64,000 nt of DNA from Micromonospora chokoriensis (GTDB taxonomy: Bacteria; Actinomycetota; Actinomycetes; Mycobacteriales; Micromonosporaceae): assembly GCF_900091505.1 (NCBI RefSeq), contig NZ_LT607409.1, positions 3,534,001 to 3,598,000 on the forward strand, given 5' to 3'. The translations under genes were made by a program, and so were the position numbers. The notes under the pieces were generated by a model. The model worked only from the letters and a program-made list of their open reading frames with translations, did not search any database and was not told the origin of the DNA. Shown in pieces: positions 26,795 through 34,374 of this stretch. How positions within the stretch are numbered: the first letter of the stretch is position 1; every line of letters starts with the position of its first letter.

Positions 26795-27265
26795 CTACTT
26801 GAAGTAATGCCACCCGCCGCCGTCGCCAACCCGGGCCTCTGAGTCGAACCCGACGGCGACACGATCAGCATCCGGCCAACCTTCCCGGGCGAAACAAGCG
26901 ACGACCGTCTCCCGCATACGTTCGATCTCTGCCAGCAGATCCGCTTCGTACTGAGAGTCGGCGCGGTCCTTGCTCGGGAAGTACCAGGCGGGCAAACGGG
27001 ACGGTGAACCGGCGAGTAAGACCCAGACGACGAGGTGCTTACGGTCGATTTCGACAGCTCCGTACCAGAACACGGACGAGAAAAGTCCGGTACCACCGCG
27101 ACCGAGCTCCCGCCGCGCTCGCTTCACAGCGCGGTCACACTGCCTCTTCGGCATCCGTGCGAGGAGAAACACAGCCACATCGTCGCAGAGGTCAAACAAC
27201 AGCGCACGAGCGGCAGCAGCTCCCGATGTCCTCGTCGCGGGCCGTCGTGTCCGGTCCCAACGCAC
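26795..27265 (-). CDS. Hypothetical protein
   Basis: 156 aa with actinomycete-like codon use. The core AVFLLARMPKRQCDRAVKRA through FSSVFWYGAVEIDRKHLVVW and AWYFPSKDRADSQYEADLL reads as a small alpha/beta protein; no known motif. The first about 20 residues (RWDRTRRPATRTSG) look non-native, so the 5' end may be wrong or altered by the rearrangement just upstream (27.3 kb). Family not recognised. Confidence 0.5.
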   Translation of the reverse strand: MRWDRTRRPATRTSGAAAARALLFDLCDDVAVFLLARMPKRQCDRAVKRARRELGRGGTGLFSSVFWYGAVEIDRKHLVVWVLLAGSPSRLPAWYFPSKDRADSQYEADLLAEIERMRETVVACFAREGWPDADRVAVGFDSEARVGDGGGWHYFK

Positions 27266-27329
27266 GTACGTCGTCCGGCATCGTCGGCTCGGGCGCCTCC
27301 GACCCGTCGTTCATGCCCCCCGCCGGGGG

Positions 27330-27755
27330 AGGTGGCCGCCGGTCATCCGCTGGCCGGCCGGGGCAGCGTCGAGCTTGAGGATCTCGGCGATCATCCGGTG
27401 GTCTACCCCGCCGGCGGCAGCGTCGTGTCCCAATCGGATCGGCCGTGGCAGCCACCCGGCAACGAGACGACATCACCTTCCTGCCCATCACCGACAGACC
27501 GGTGCTGCACGACGCGCCAGCATGGCGCATCGGCGGAGAGAACGCCCTGGTAGGCGCCTTCGTTCAAGTCGTCACAAAGGCGCTGCAAACGACGTAGTCG
27601 GGCCTTGCGCCGCCCACACGCCAACGCCTACGTCACCAAGCCGATCGACCTGGATAACGTCGAACGCGTCGTCGAGCAGATCCACCGCTTGCACGGCTAC
27701 ACCGCGAGCCCGCCGCGCCGAGCCCAGCGCGGCCTGAGGCCCGGCCCTTGAGGAC
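27330..27755 (+). pseudogene. Degenerate duplicate of the LysR 3' end plus receiver fragment
   Basis: Closely matches the 3958-4500 region in opposite orientation. It contains AAGHPLAGRGSVELEDLGDH then PVVYP, loses about 117 bp, resumes at GGSVVS..., continues with frameshifts through DITFLPITDR-equivalent sequence, crosses the same LysR stop, and ends with HANAYVTKPIDLDNVERVVE of the receiver. It shows that the LysR/receiver fusion point predates the duplication. Confidence 0.8.
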
Positions 27756-27843
27756 CGACGTTCGCCCCCGCCCGGTTCGGCGACCTTCCGGCCATGCCTC
27801 ACCGTCGGGACGGATTCAGGACCTCATTCGGAGGAGCGGGCGT

Positions 27844-28044
27844 TCAATGACTGGGCCGGCGTCCCCAGCCGGCAAGGAGGAGACCGGCGATCCCCAGGAC
27901 CACATGGCCAGCCAGTTGAACGCCGAAGCCGCCGGGTAGCCAGCCGAGCAAGCCGGCGTTGTCGTGGTCCACGAGTTGGCGCACTGCGCCTTGAGCTCCG
28001 TAGACCAGCAGAATCATGCCGATGACCAGCGTGGTTGTTCTCAT
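27844..28044 (-). CDS. Small two-helix membrane protein
   Basis: 66 aa from ATG 28044 (GGGGGAGGG ribosome site). Two hydrophobic segments, TTTLVIGMILLVYGAQGA and LAGHVVLGIAGLLLAGW, with an Arg-rich tail. Divergent from the TetR gene with paired palindromes in the 78-bp gap, so it is the probable target of that repressor. Function unknown. Confidence 0.7.
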   Translation of the reverse strand: MRTTTLVIGMILLVYGAQGAVRQLVDHDNAGLLGWLPGGFGVQLAGHVVLGIAGLLLAGWGRRPSH

Positions 28045-28064
28045 GACAGACCCTCCCCCAAATT

Positions 28065-28104
28065 TGGTACGATTGAACCAGATCTTAGTGGTGCGATCGT
28101 ACCA
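28065..28104. promoter_or_regulatory. Twin TetR operator palindromes
   Basis: TGGTACGATTGAACCA (28065-28080) and TGGTGCGATCGTACCA (28089-28104) are two 16-bp palindrome-like sites of the form TGGT-N8-ACCA, centred 24 bp apart, in the divergent gap between the membrane protein and the TetR gene. Confidence 0.7.
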
Positions 28105-28122
28105 GCTTGATAGGAGCTTCGA

Positions 28123-28695
28123 ATGCCTCGCCAGGTCGACCATGAGGCACGGCGCCGCCACATCGCTGCTGCGGTATGGCGGTTGGCCGCATCTGGAGGG
28201 CTCGAAGAGGCGACGATCCGGCGCGTCGCGGCGGAGGCGGGAGTGCCCGCCCGGCAGTTGCAGTACTACTTCGGCACCCGCGAGGACCTGCTAGTCGGCG
28301 CTCTCGAGCTCCTCAACCGCGACGGCGAAGCGGAAGCTCAGAAACGAGTCGCCGCACTAGGCCCCCAGCCGGAGCCTCGTGACGTGTTACGCAGCGTCCT
28401 GCTCGAACTCCTTCCGCTGGACGAGAGCCGCCGACAACGGCATCTGGTGCACATGGCGTACTTCGTTCGGCTCCTGACCGTGGACGCACTACGCGATCGG
28501 ATCCGCGATGCGCCGCCGGAGCTGGAGGACCTGATCGCCATGCTCCTGCCGGAGGGACGGCGCGACGAAGCGGACTTCCTGCTGGCGGGAACGACCGGCC
28601 TACAGGGCCAAGTGCTGCTCGGGCAGCTGAGCGCGGAACGGGCGGTCGAGCTGATCGATCACCAGCTCGACCGGCTCTTCGCGCCGGTGGACTGA
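28123..28695 (+). CDS. TetR family regulator
   Basis: 190 aa from ATG 28123 (GGAG upstream). HTH: EEATIRRVAAEAGVPARQLQ then YYFGTREDLL. The C-terminal ligand domain is of the BetI-like TetR_C_6 type. It very likely represses itself and the divergent two-helix protein through the twin palindromes. Confidence 0.88.
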   Translation: MPRQVDHEARRRHIAAAVWRLAASGGLEEATIRRVAAEAGVPARQLQYYFGTREDLLVGALELLNRDGEAEAQKRVAALGPQPEPRDVLRSVLLELLPLDESRRQRHLVHMAYFVRLLTVDALRDRIRDAPPELEDLIAMLLPEGRRDEADFLLAGTTGLQGQVLLGQLSAERAVELIDHQLDRLFAPVD

Positions 28696-28703
28696 CCTGC
28701 GGA

Positions 28704-29090
28704 TCAGGTGTCTCTGCACAACCCGCAGACCAAGCGCCCTGGTCGCCGGGAAAGTCCGACCTGGCGGCCCAGGGCCGGAGGAAGGCCTTGACCGGGCTGG
28801 GCCACCTGCGGCCAATCGCAGTCGGCCGTCGCGGCGTCGAGCAGGGCGGCCCGGTCGACGCGGCGCAGATGCCCGGACGTCCGGGCAGGGACCGCCGCGA
28901 GGGCGGCGGCGGCGCTGCGCCGGCCCGGCCGGACCGCGTCCTGGTCCCGGTCGACGCGGGCGGCTTCCCGGTGCCGCCGGTCAGCGGCGACCTGCTCGAC
29001 GACCACGGCGCGGCGGTGCCGGGCGGCCGGATGCGGCGAGGCTGCCGGACGGGTCAGCGTCTCCTCCAGCACCGCCCGCAGGTAGACCAA
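28704..29090 (-). CDS. Hypothetical protein or C-terminal fragment
   Basis: Up to 128 aa on the minus strand between the two TetR genes, Ala/Arg-rich with a helical middle (AVVVEQVAADRRHREAARV) and ending CDWPQVAQPGQGLPPALG then a basic tail. Codon bias is compatible with coding, but no family was recognised and the 5' end is not defined. It may be a fragment; the 500-bp interval otherwise shows nothing. Confidence 0.3.
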   Translation of the reverse strand: MVYLRAVLEETLTRPAASPHPAARHRRAVVVEQVAADRRHREAARVDRDQDAVRPGRRSAAAALAAVPARTSGHLRRVDRAALLDAATADCDWPQVAQPGQGLPPALGRQVGLSRRPGRLVCGLCRDT

Positions 29091-29199
29091 GGGGTCGCGG
29101 GGCTCGACGAGCAGGGGCCGGGACCGGGCCCGCCGGATCCACGGGTGGGCGCGGCCACAATTCTTTGGCGATCGTTCCAGTTAGCCGTACGGTGGTTGC

Positions 29200-29781
29200 A
29201 TGGCTCGTACCCGGGAGTTCGACGTCGATGTGGCGGTGGCCGCGGCCATGGAGGCGTTTCGGCGCCACGGCTACGAGGGCACCTCGATCCGTGACCTCAG
29301 CGAGGCGACGGGTCTGGGCAGCGGCTCTATCTATGCCGCCTTCGGCAGCAAGGAAGGGTTGTACCTGGCCTCGCTCGACCTCTACCGGCAGCGGTACGCG
29401 ACGCCCCTGATCGACATGCTGCACTCGGGCAACGACGCCCGGGAGGTGATCCGCGAGGTTTTCGTCGCCGCCGTGGACGAGATCGCCCGGGACGGGAGAC
29501 ACCGGGCATGCCTGATCGTCAGCGCCACGGTCGAGCGGGCCCGCGACGACCTGCAGGTCGCCGAGCGGCTCCGGTCGACGACTCGGTCGCTGGAATCCGC
29601 CCTCTTCGACGTGCTCGCCGAGGGACAGCTGCGGGGTCAGATCCGCAGCGGACGCAGCGCCTCGGATCTCGCCGCCTTCCTGGTCACCAGCCTTCAGGGC
29701 CTACGGGTGATGGGCGGGATCAACCCCGACCGGTCGACCCTGATGCGTTCCGCCGAGGTTGCGCTGACCTGCCTGGACTGA
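29200..29781 (+). CDS. TetR family regulator
   Basis: 193 aa. HTH TSIRDLSEATGLGSGSIYAA followed by FGSKEGLYLASL. The C-terminal domain with HRACLIVSATVE resembles AcrR/YcdC-like members that sense reactive electrophiles or quinones. It lies 79 bp before the Gfo/Idh/MocA gene and is co-directional with the redox genes, so it probably controls them. Confidence 0.88.
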   Translation: MARTREFDVDVAVAAAMEAFRRHGYEGTSIRDLSEATGLGSGSIYAAFGSKEGLYLASLDLYRQRYATPLIDMLHSGNDAREVIREVFVAAVDEIARDGRHRACLIVSATVERARDDLQVAERLRSTTRSLESALFDVLAEGQLRGQIRSGRSASDLAAFLVTSLQGLRVMGGINPDRSTLMRSAEVALTCLD

Positions 29782-29860
29782 CCGGCTCCCTGGGTCATCC
29801 GGGCCCCCTTTCGTACCCAAATTCTGTATCGATCACTCAAGAAAACAGTGGAGTAAGCGG

Positions 29861-30949
29861 ATGAAACAGACAGGTGTGGGCATCATCGGGCCCGGCGCGT
29901 GGGCGTCGGTCTCGCACATCCCGGCGATCGCGGCGTCACCGTCATTCGACCTGCGCGCGGTCAGCACGTCCCGGCGCAGCTCGGCGGAGGCCGCAGAGGC
30001 CAGGTACGGGGTGCCCGGGTACGACGACCACAACGACCTCATCAACCATCCGGGGGTGGACCTGGTGGTCGTCGCGGTGCAGGTGACCCAGCACTTCGAG
30101 CTGATCTCGGCGGCGCTCGAGGCGGGCAAGATGGTCTACAGCGAGTGGCCGCTCGCCAACGGCCTGGCCGAGGCCGAGCGCCTCGCCGAGCTGGCCCGCC
30201 GGGCCGGCGTCCGTACCGTGGTCGGGCTTCAGGGACGCTACGCCCCCGAGGTCCAGCACGCCCGTGACCTGGTCCGGGACGGATACGTCGGCGAGGTGCT
30301 CGGCACCACCCTGGTCGGCTCCGGCATGGTGTGGGGCGCAGTGGCCAAGCGCAGCCAGGCGTACTGGTTCGACAACACCAACGGCGCCACCCCGCTCACC
30401 TCGGCCACGCTGCACGCCCTCGACCCGGTGCACTTCGTCCTCGGCGAGTTCGACAAGGTCGCGGCCAACCTCGTGGTGGCGCGCAAGGAGACGACGATCG
30501 CCGAGGACGGCACCCGGATTCCCGTCACGGTGGCCGATCAGGTCGCCCTGATCGGCACGCTCACCTCCGGCGCGGCTGCCTCGGTCTTCTACCGGGGCGG
30601 CGCGTCGCGCGGCGAGAACCTCCGGTGGGAGATCAACGGCAGCGACGGCGACCTCGTCGTGACCTCGGACTGGGGCAACATGCAGGTCGCCCAGCTCACC
30701 CTCGCCGGTGGCCGCGGCGCGGACGCCACCGCCACCACCATCGAGGTCCCCGCGTCCTACTCGGACGGGATCCCCGCGGATCTGGCCGGGACCCCGGCCG
30801 GAGGCGTCGCGCGGCTCTACGCGCAGTTGGCCCGCGACCTGGCCGACGGCGCCCGCACCGTGCCCGACTTCGCGCACGCCCTCAACCGGCACCGCCTCAT
30901 CGACGCCGCCGAGCGCTCGTCGGCCACCGGCATCGCTCAATCCCTGTAG
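29861..30949 (+). CDS. Gfo/Idh/MocA family oxidoreductase
   Basis: 362 aa. N-terminal NAD(P) Rossmann fold GVGIIGPGAWASVSHIPAI; the usual E-K-P catalytic motif is SEWPLA here, so the Lys is replaced by Trp, as in Gal80-like members that bind but may not oxidise sugar. The C-terminal alpha/beta domain ends LNRHRLIDAAERS. First gene after the TetR regulator, ribosome site GTGGAG. Confidence 0.85.
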   Translation: MKQTGVGIIGPGAWASVSHIPAIAASPSFDLRAVSTSRRSSAEAAEARYGVPGYDDHNDLINHPGVDLVVVAVQVTQHFELISAALEAGKMVYSEWPLANGLAEAERLAELARRAGVRTVVGLQGRYAPEVQHARDLVRDGYVGEVLGTTLVGSGMVWGAVAKRSQAYWFDNTNGATPLTSATLHALDPVHFVLGEFDKVAANLVVARKETTIAEDGTRIPVTVADQVALIGTLTSGAAASVFYRGGASRGENLRWEINGSDGDLVVTSDWGNMQVAQLTLAGGRGADATATTIEVPASYSDGIPADLAGTPAGGVARLYAQLARDLADGARTVPDFAHALNRHRLIDAAERSSATGIAQSL

Positions 30950-31009
30950 TGACCAACCGGCGGCCGGCGCCCCGGGGCGCCGGCCGCCTCCAGATCTGGA
31001 GCCAATGAC

Positions 31010-31969
31010 ATGAGAGCGATCGGACTGCTACGGCACGGCGGACCGGACGTACTGGAGGTCGTCGGACGGCCCACCCCGCACGCTGGACCGGGCGAGGTCC
31101 GGATCCGGGTACGCGCCGCGGCCGTCAACCCCGCCGACACCCTGATCCGGGCCGGCGTCACGCCCATCCGGCAACGCGGAAACGAGCCGGTCATCCCCGG
31201 CCTGGACGTGGCCGGCATCATCGACCAGATCGGTCCCGGCACCGACACCCGCCTCGCCATCGGCGACCGGGTGATGGCGATGGTCAACCCCACCCGCCCG
31301 GCCGGCGGCGGCTACGCCGAGTGGGTCGCCCTTCCCGAGTCGTGGGTCGTCCCGGCACCGCTCGGGGCGAGTCATGCCGAGGCGAGCACCCTCCCGATGA
31401 ACGGGCTCACCGCCCTGCACGCCCTTGACCAGCTGCGACTGCCCCAGGGCAGCACGCTCGCCGTCACCGGCGCCGCCGGGGCGGTCGGCGGCTACGCCGT
31501 ACAACTGGCCAGGGTCGCCGGACACCGCGTGCTCGCCGACGCCTCCCCACGAGACGCCGATCTCGTCGCGTCGTTGGGCGCCGACAGCGTCGTCGACCGC
31601 GGGTCCGGGGTCGCCGACCGGTTCCGCGCGCTCGCCCCCGACGGCGTCGACGCGGTCGTCGACGCCGCGGTCATCGGTGCCCCGCTGCTGTCGGCCGTCC
31701 GCCGCGGCGGCTCCCTGGCGTACGTACGCGGCGGGCCGGACCAGGCGGCGTTCGAGCGGGCGGCCGCGACGAGCGGCGTGACCCTCACCTATGCCCACGT
31801 GCACGACTACGACGGGCGACGCGACAAGCTCGACCTGCTCCGCCGGCTCGCCGACGAAGGACGGCTCAGCCTCCGGGTCGCCGACACCTTCCCGCCCGAG
31901 CACGCGGCACAGACCCACCGGCTCCTGGCGGCCGGCGGCGTCCGGGGCCGGCTCGTCATCGAGTTGTGA
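31010..31969 (+). CDS. Zinc-free MDR quinone oxidoreductase-like protein
   Basis: 319 aa. GroES-like N-terminal domain (RVRAAAVNPADTLIRAG) and NADP-binding motif LAVTGAAGAVGGYAVQLARV. It lacks the Cys/His ligands of zinc alcohol dehydrogenases. Reduces quinones or enones in the cytoplasm in related proteins. Lies 60 bp after the Gfo/Idh/MocA gene, so co-transcription is likely. Confidence 0.87.
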   Translation: MRAIGLLRHGGPDVLEVVGRPTPHAGPGEVRIRVRAAAVNPADTLIRAGVTPIRQRGNEPVIPGLDVAGIIDQIGPGTDTRLAIGDRVMAMVNPTRPAGGGYAEWVALPESWVVPAPLGASHAEASTLPMNGLTALHALDQLRLPQGSTLAVTGAAGAVGGYAVQLARVAGHRVLADASPRDADLVASLGADSVVDRGSGVADRFRALAPDGVDAVVDAAVIGAPLLSAVRRGGSLAYVRGGPDQAAFERAAATSGVTLTYAHVHDYDGRRDKLDLLRRLADEGRLSLRVADTFPPEHAAQTHRLLAAGGVRGRLVIEL

Positions 31970-32117
31970 GCCCGCCGGCGAACTGGTCGGCACGGCGCCG
32001 GACCGGGAGCGCATCCCGGAGGCAGACCTCCTGGGCGCCGGCACTGTCCGCGCGGGCCCCGCTCGGCCTGGTCGGCGGAACCCCATTGTGAACTGAACTG
32101 GAAGGTGAGGTAGCAAC

Positions 32118-33101
32118 ATGCGTGCGGTAGTGCTCAAGGAATTCGGCGCCCCGCTGGTCCTGACGGAGATCGAGAAGCCGGTACCGGGCCCCGGACAGGT
32201 ACTGGTCCGGGTCGCGGCGAGTGGTGTCAACCCGCTGGACACCAAGATCCGAGCTGGAAAGGCCGCCCACGCCCGGATACAGCCGCCGGCCGTGCTCGGT
32301 CTGGACCTGGCCGGTGTCGTGGCGGGGGTGGGCCCGGGGGTCACCGGTTTCGACTCCGGTGACGAGGTGTACGGGCTGACCGGTGGCGTGGGTGATCTAC
32401 AAGGGTCGCTCGCCGAGTACGTCGCCGTGGACGCTCGGTTGCTCGCCCGAAAGCCGGAGTCGCTGAGTCTGCGCGAGGCTGCGGCTCTGCCGCTGGCCGT
32501 CATCACCGCCTGGGAAGGGCTGGTGGACCGGGCGCGGGTCACGGCGGGCCAACAGGTACTGGTGCACGGCGGCGCCGGCGGCGTCGGGCGGATCGCCGTC
32601 CAGCTCGCCCGTGCCCGCGGCGCTGAGGTCTTCGCCACCGGATCGACGCGAAGCGTGGAGGCCATCGCTCGGCTCGGGGCGACTCCGATCGACTACACGA
32701 GCACGACGGTCGAGGACTATGTCACCGAGTACACCGACGGCGAGGGCTTCGATGTGGTCTTCGACACCGTCGGCGGCGCTGGCCTGGACCTGTCTCTCAC
32801 CGCGGTACGCACCTACACCGGCCATGTCGTCAGCATTCTGGGGTGGGGTACGCACAGCCTCGCGCCGCTGTCGTTCCGTGGTGCCAGCTACTCTGGAGTC
32901 TTCGCTCTGCTGCCGATGCTGACCGGTCGGGGACGCGCGCACCACGGCGAGATTCTGCGCGACGCGGCCGTCCTGGCTGACCAGGGAGCGTTGCGGCCGC
33001 TCGTCGATCCACGGCGGTTCACCCTCGCCACGGTGGCCGACGCCCACAGCATCGTGGAAAGCGGCACCGGTACCGGCAAGATCGTGATTGACGTCGAATG
33101 A
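32118..33101 (+). CDS. Zinc-free MDR quinone oxidoreductase-like protein (second)
   Basis: 327 aa, from ATG 32118 (GGAAGGTGAGG upstream). ASGVNPLDTKIRAGKAAH and VHGGAGGVGRIAVQLARARG mark the MDR/quinone oxidoreductase family. A paralogue rather than a duplicate of the gene before it; 148 bp separate them. The SDR remnant follows. Confidence 0.87.
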   Translation: MRAVVLKEFGAPLVLTEIEKPVPGPGQVLVRVAASGVNPLDTKIRAGKAAHARIQPPAVLGLDLAGVVAGVGPGVTGFDSGDEVYGLTGGVGDLQGSLAEYVAVDARLLARKPESLSLREAAALPLAVITAWEGLVDRARVTAGQQVLVHGGAGGVGRIAVQLARARGAEVFATGSTRSVEAIARLGATPIDYTSTTVEDYVTEYTDGEGFDVVFDTVGGAGLDLSLTAVRTYTGHVVSILGWGTHSLAPLSFRGASYSGVFALLPMLTGRGRAHHGEILRDAAVLADQGALRPLVDPRRFTLATVADAHSIVESGTGTGKIVIDVE

Positions 33102-33139
33102 CGAGGCACCTTCAACCCTTTCTCGCGAAGCAGAGAAGG

Positions 33140-33480
33140 TGAGGTCGGATTGACCTGACCCAGCGGATCACCGCTCCGTTCGGCTTCGCCTCGACCGCCG
33201 CCGGGTGGGCGACGGCGTCGATCTCACGTCGACGCGCCGTCGTCACCGGTGGCGGAGCGGGCATCGGGGTCGGGACCGCACGGGCGTTGACCAGCACGGG
33301 GAGCCCAGGCGGGGAAGACTGACCTTGGCCGACCGGGAAAAGCGAGGCTCGGCCTGCGCCCTGGCGCTTCGTTCACGGCGACAGCGGGCAGGCTCGGCAG
33401 GGCCGTCTCCACGGTCTCCGGGAGGGCTTGGCAACGGCGGCCCAGGCGATCAGCGGGCATGGCATGCGCACCTGTCGTAC
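33140..33480 (+). pseudogene. SDR dehydrogenase, frameshifted 5' remnant
   Basis: ITAPFGFASTAAGWATAS and RAVVTGGGAGIGVGTARALT read as the start of a classical short-chain dehydrogenase (TGxxxGIG cofactor motif). The GVDLTS segment before it lies in another frame, and after TARALTSTGSPGG the sequence decays. Catalytic S-Y-K residues are absent. It likely once belonged to the redox operon. Confidence 0.65.
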
Positions 33481-33510
33481 GCCGAGACCCGCCTGTGCCC
33501 GCCCCGCAGC

Positions 33511-33807
33511 TCAGGGCAGCCAGTGGTTGCACGAGTGGTGGTCGCCCAGCAGGTCGTCAGCGAGAGCGCCCCCGTAGCTCTCGGGACCGGCCGCCGCGGC
33601 TCGCGGCCGCGCCCTGGTCAACTCCGAGGGCCCGTCGGCGGTCGCCGGCTTGACGCCGAAGTTATCGAGGTTCAGGTTCTTGCGGAACTCCTCGCGCACC
33701 CGCTCGGGATGCTCGATGAGATCCGGGTCGGAAATGACGTACGGAACGAGCTTGCGGAGATCTTGACGGCCTGCGACCGGGTGACGGTTGCCTATAATCA
33801 GCCGCAT
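33511..33807 (-). CDS. Small hypothetical protein or fragment
   Basis: 98 aa. GRQDLRKLVPYVISDPDLIE and HPERVREEFRKNLNLDNFG have coding-like composition and codon use, with a tail ending HHSCNHWLP. Its ATG overlaps the GNAT ATG of the other strand (shared CATG), so either the true start is internal or it is the 3' fragment of a gene cut by rearrangement. Family not recognised. Confidence 0.35.
   Translation of the reverse strand: MRLIIGNRHPVAGRQDLRKLVPYVISDPDLIEHPERVREEFRKNLNLDNFGVKPATADGPSELTRARPRAAAAGPESYGGALADDLLGDHHSCNHWLP
33793..33798 (+). promoter_or_regulatory. Consensus -10 box for a leaderless transcript
   Basis: A perfect TATAAT lies 7 nt before the GNAT ATG at 33806, and no Shine-Dalgarno sequence fits between them. 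A start at the ATG itself is expected. A weak -35 (CTGCGA, 33771-33776) has 16-bp spacing. Confidence 0.6.
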
Positions 33808-34372
33808 GACACCCTGGACGGTCGCCCGGGAGGGCACAGTGGACCCGGCCGGGCACGCGGATATCGCGTCCACCCTCCGGGCGGCGTTCCCGACCTACCC
33901 GGGCGCTTTCGAGGGGCGGCGAAGCTGGGCGGGCGCCCGGCCTGAGCTGCGGGTCACGATCAGGGACGACGCCGGGGTCGCCGCCCATGCCGGCGTGCTG
34001 CGGCGTTTCATCCAGGTGGTCGGTCCCGACCGGACCGTCGAGCAACTGGTGGCTGTGGTCGGACTGGTAGCAGTCCGCCCCGATCGGCAGGGTTCCGGGA
34101 TCGGTCGGCAGATTGGTGCCGGCATCGCGGCGGCGTTGGACGAGCTGGCGGTCCCGTTCGGGCTGCTCGGCTGCAACGAGCCGGTACGGGGCTTCTACCG
34201 CTCAATCGGGTGGCAGCCGCTGCCACCGACCCGCTCGTTCTACTGCCCGCTCGACGTCGAGGACCCGGCCCGGGTGGTGGACAGCAGCGATGGTTGGTTC
34301 GTGCTGCCGGTGACCGAGCCATTCGATCGTTGGCCCGGCGGCGACCTGCACTGGAACGGCTCCCAGGTCTAG
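33806..34372 (+). CDS. NodA-type GNAT N-acyltransferase
   Basis: 188 aa. LRAAFPTYPGAFEGRRSW, DAGVAAHAGVLRRFIQVVG and VAVRPDRQGSGIGRQIG are the conserved blocks of the NodA/AAC(2')-like acyltransferase branch, the last being the CoA-binding loop; FGLLGCNEPVRGFYRSIGWQ follows. The stop codon lies in GGTCTAG, exactly where the IS4-type element inserted. Probably leaderless. Acts on an amino sugar or aminoglycoside-type substrate in relatives; the substrate here is unknown. Confidence 0.85.
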   Translation: MTPWTVAREGTVDPAGHADIASTLRAAFPTYPGAFEGRRSWAGARPELRVTIRDDAGVAAHAGVLRRFIQVVGPDRTVEQLVAVVGLVAVRPDRQGSGIGRQIGAGIAAALDELAVPFGLLGCNEPVRGFYRSIGWQPLPPTRSFYCPLDVEDPARVVDSSDGWFVLPVTEPFDRWPGGDLHWNGSQV

Positions 34373-34374
34373 TA

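Noticed and set aside
28788..29294. Plus-strand frame between the TetR genes
   Set aside because: Gly/Arg/Pro-rich, runs into the TetR start in another frame; looks like a shadow of the minus-strand text.
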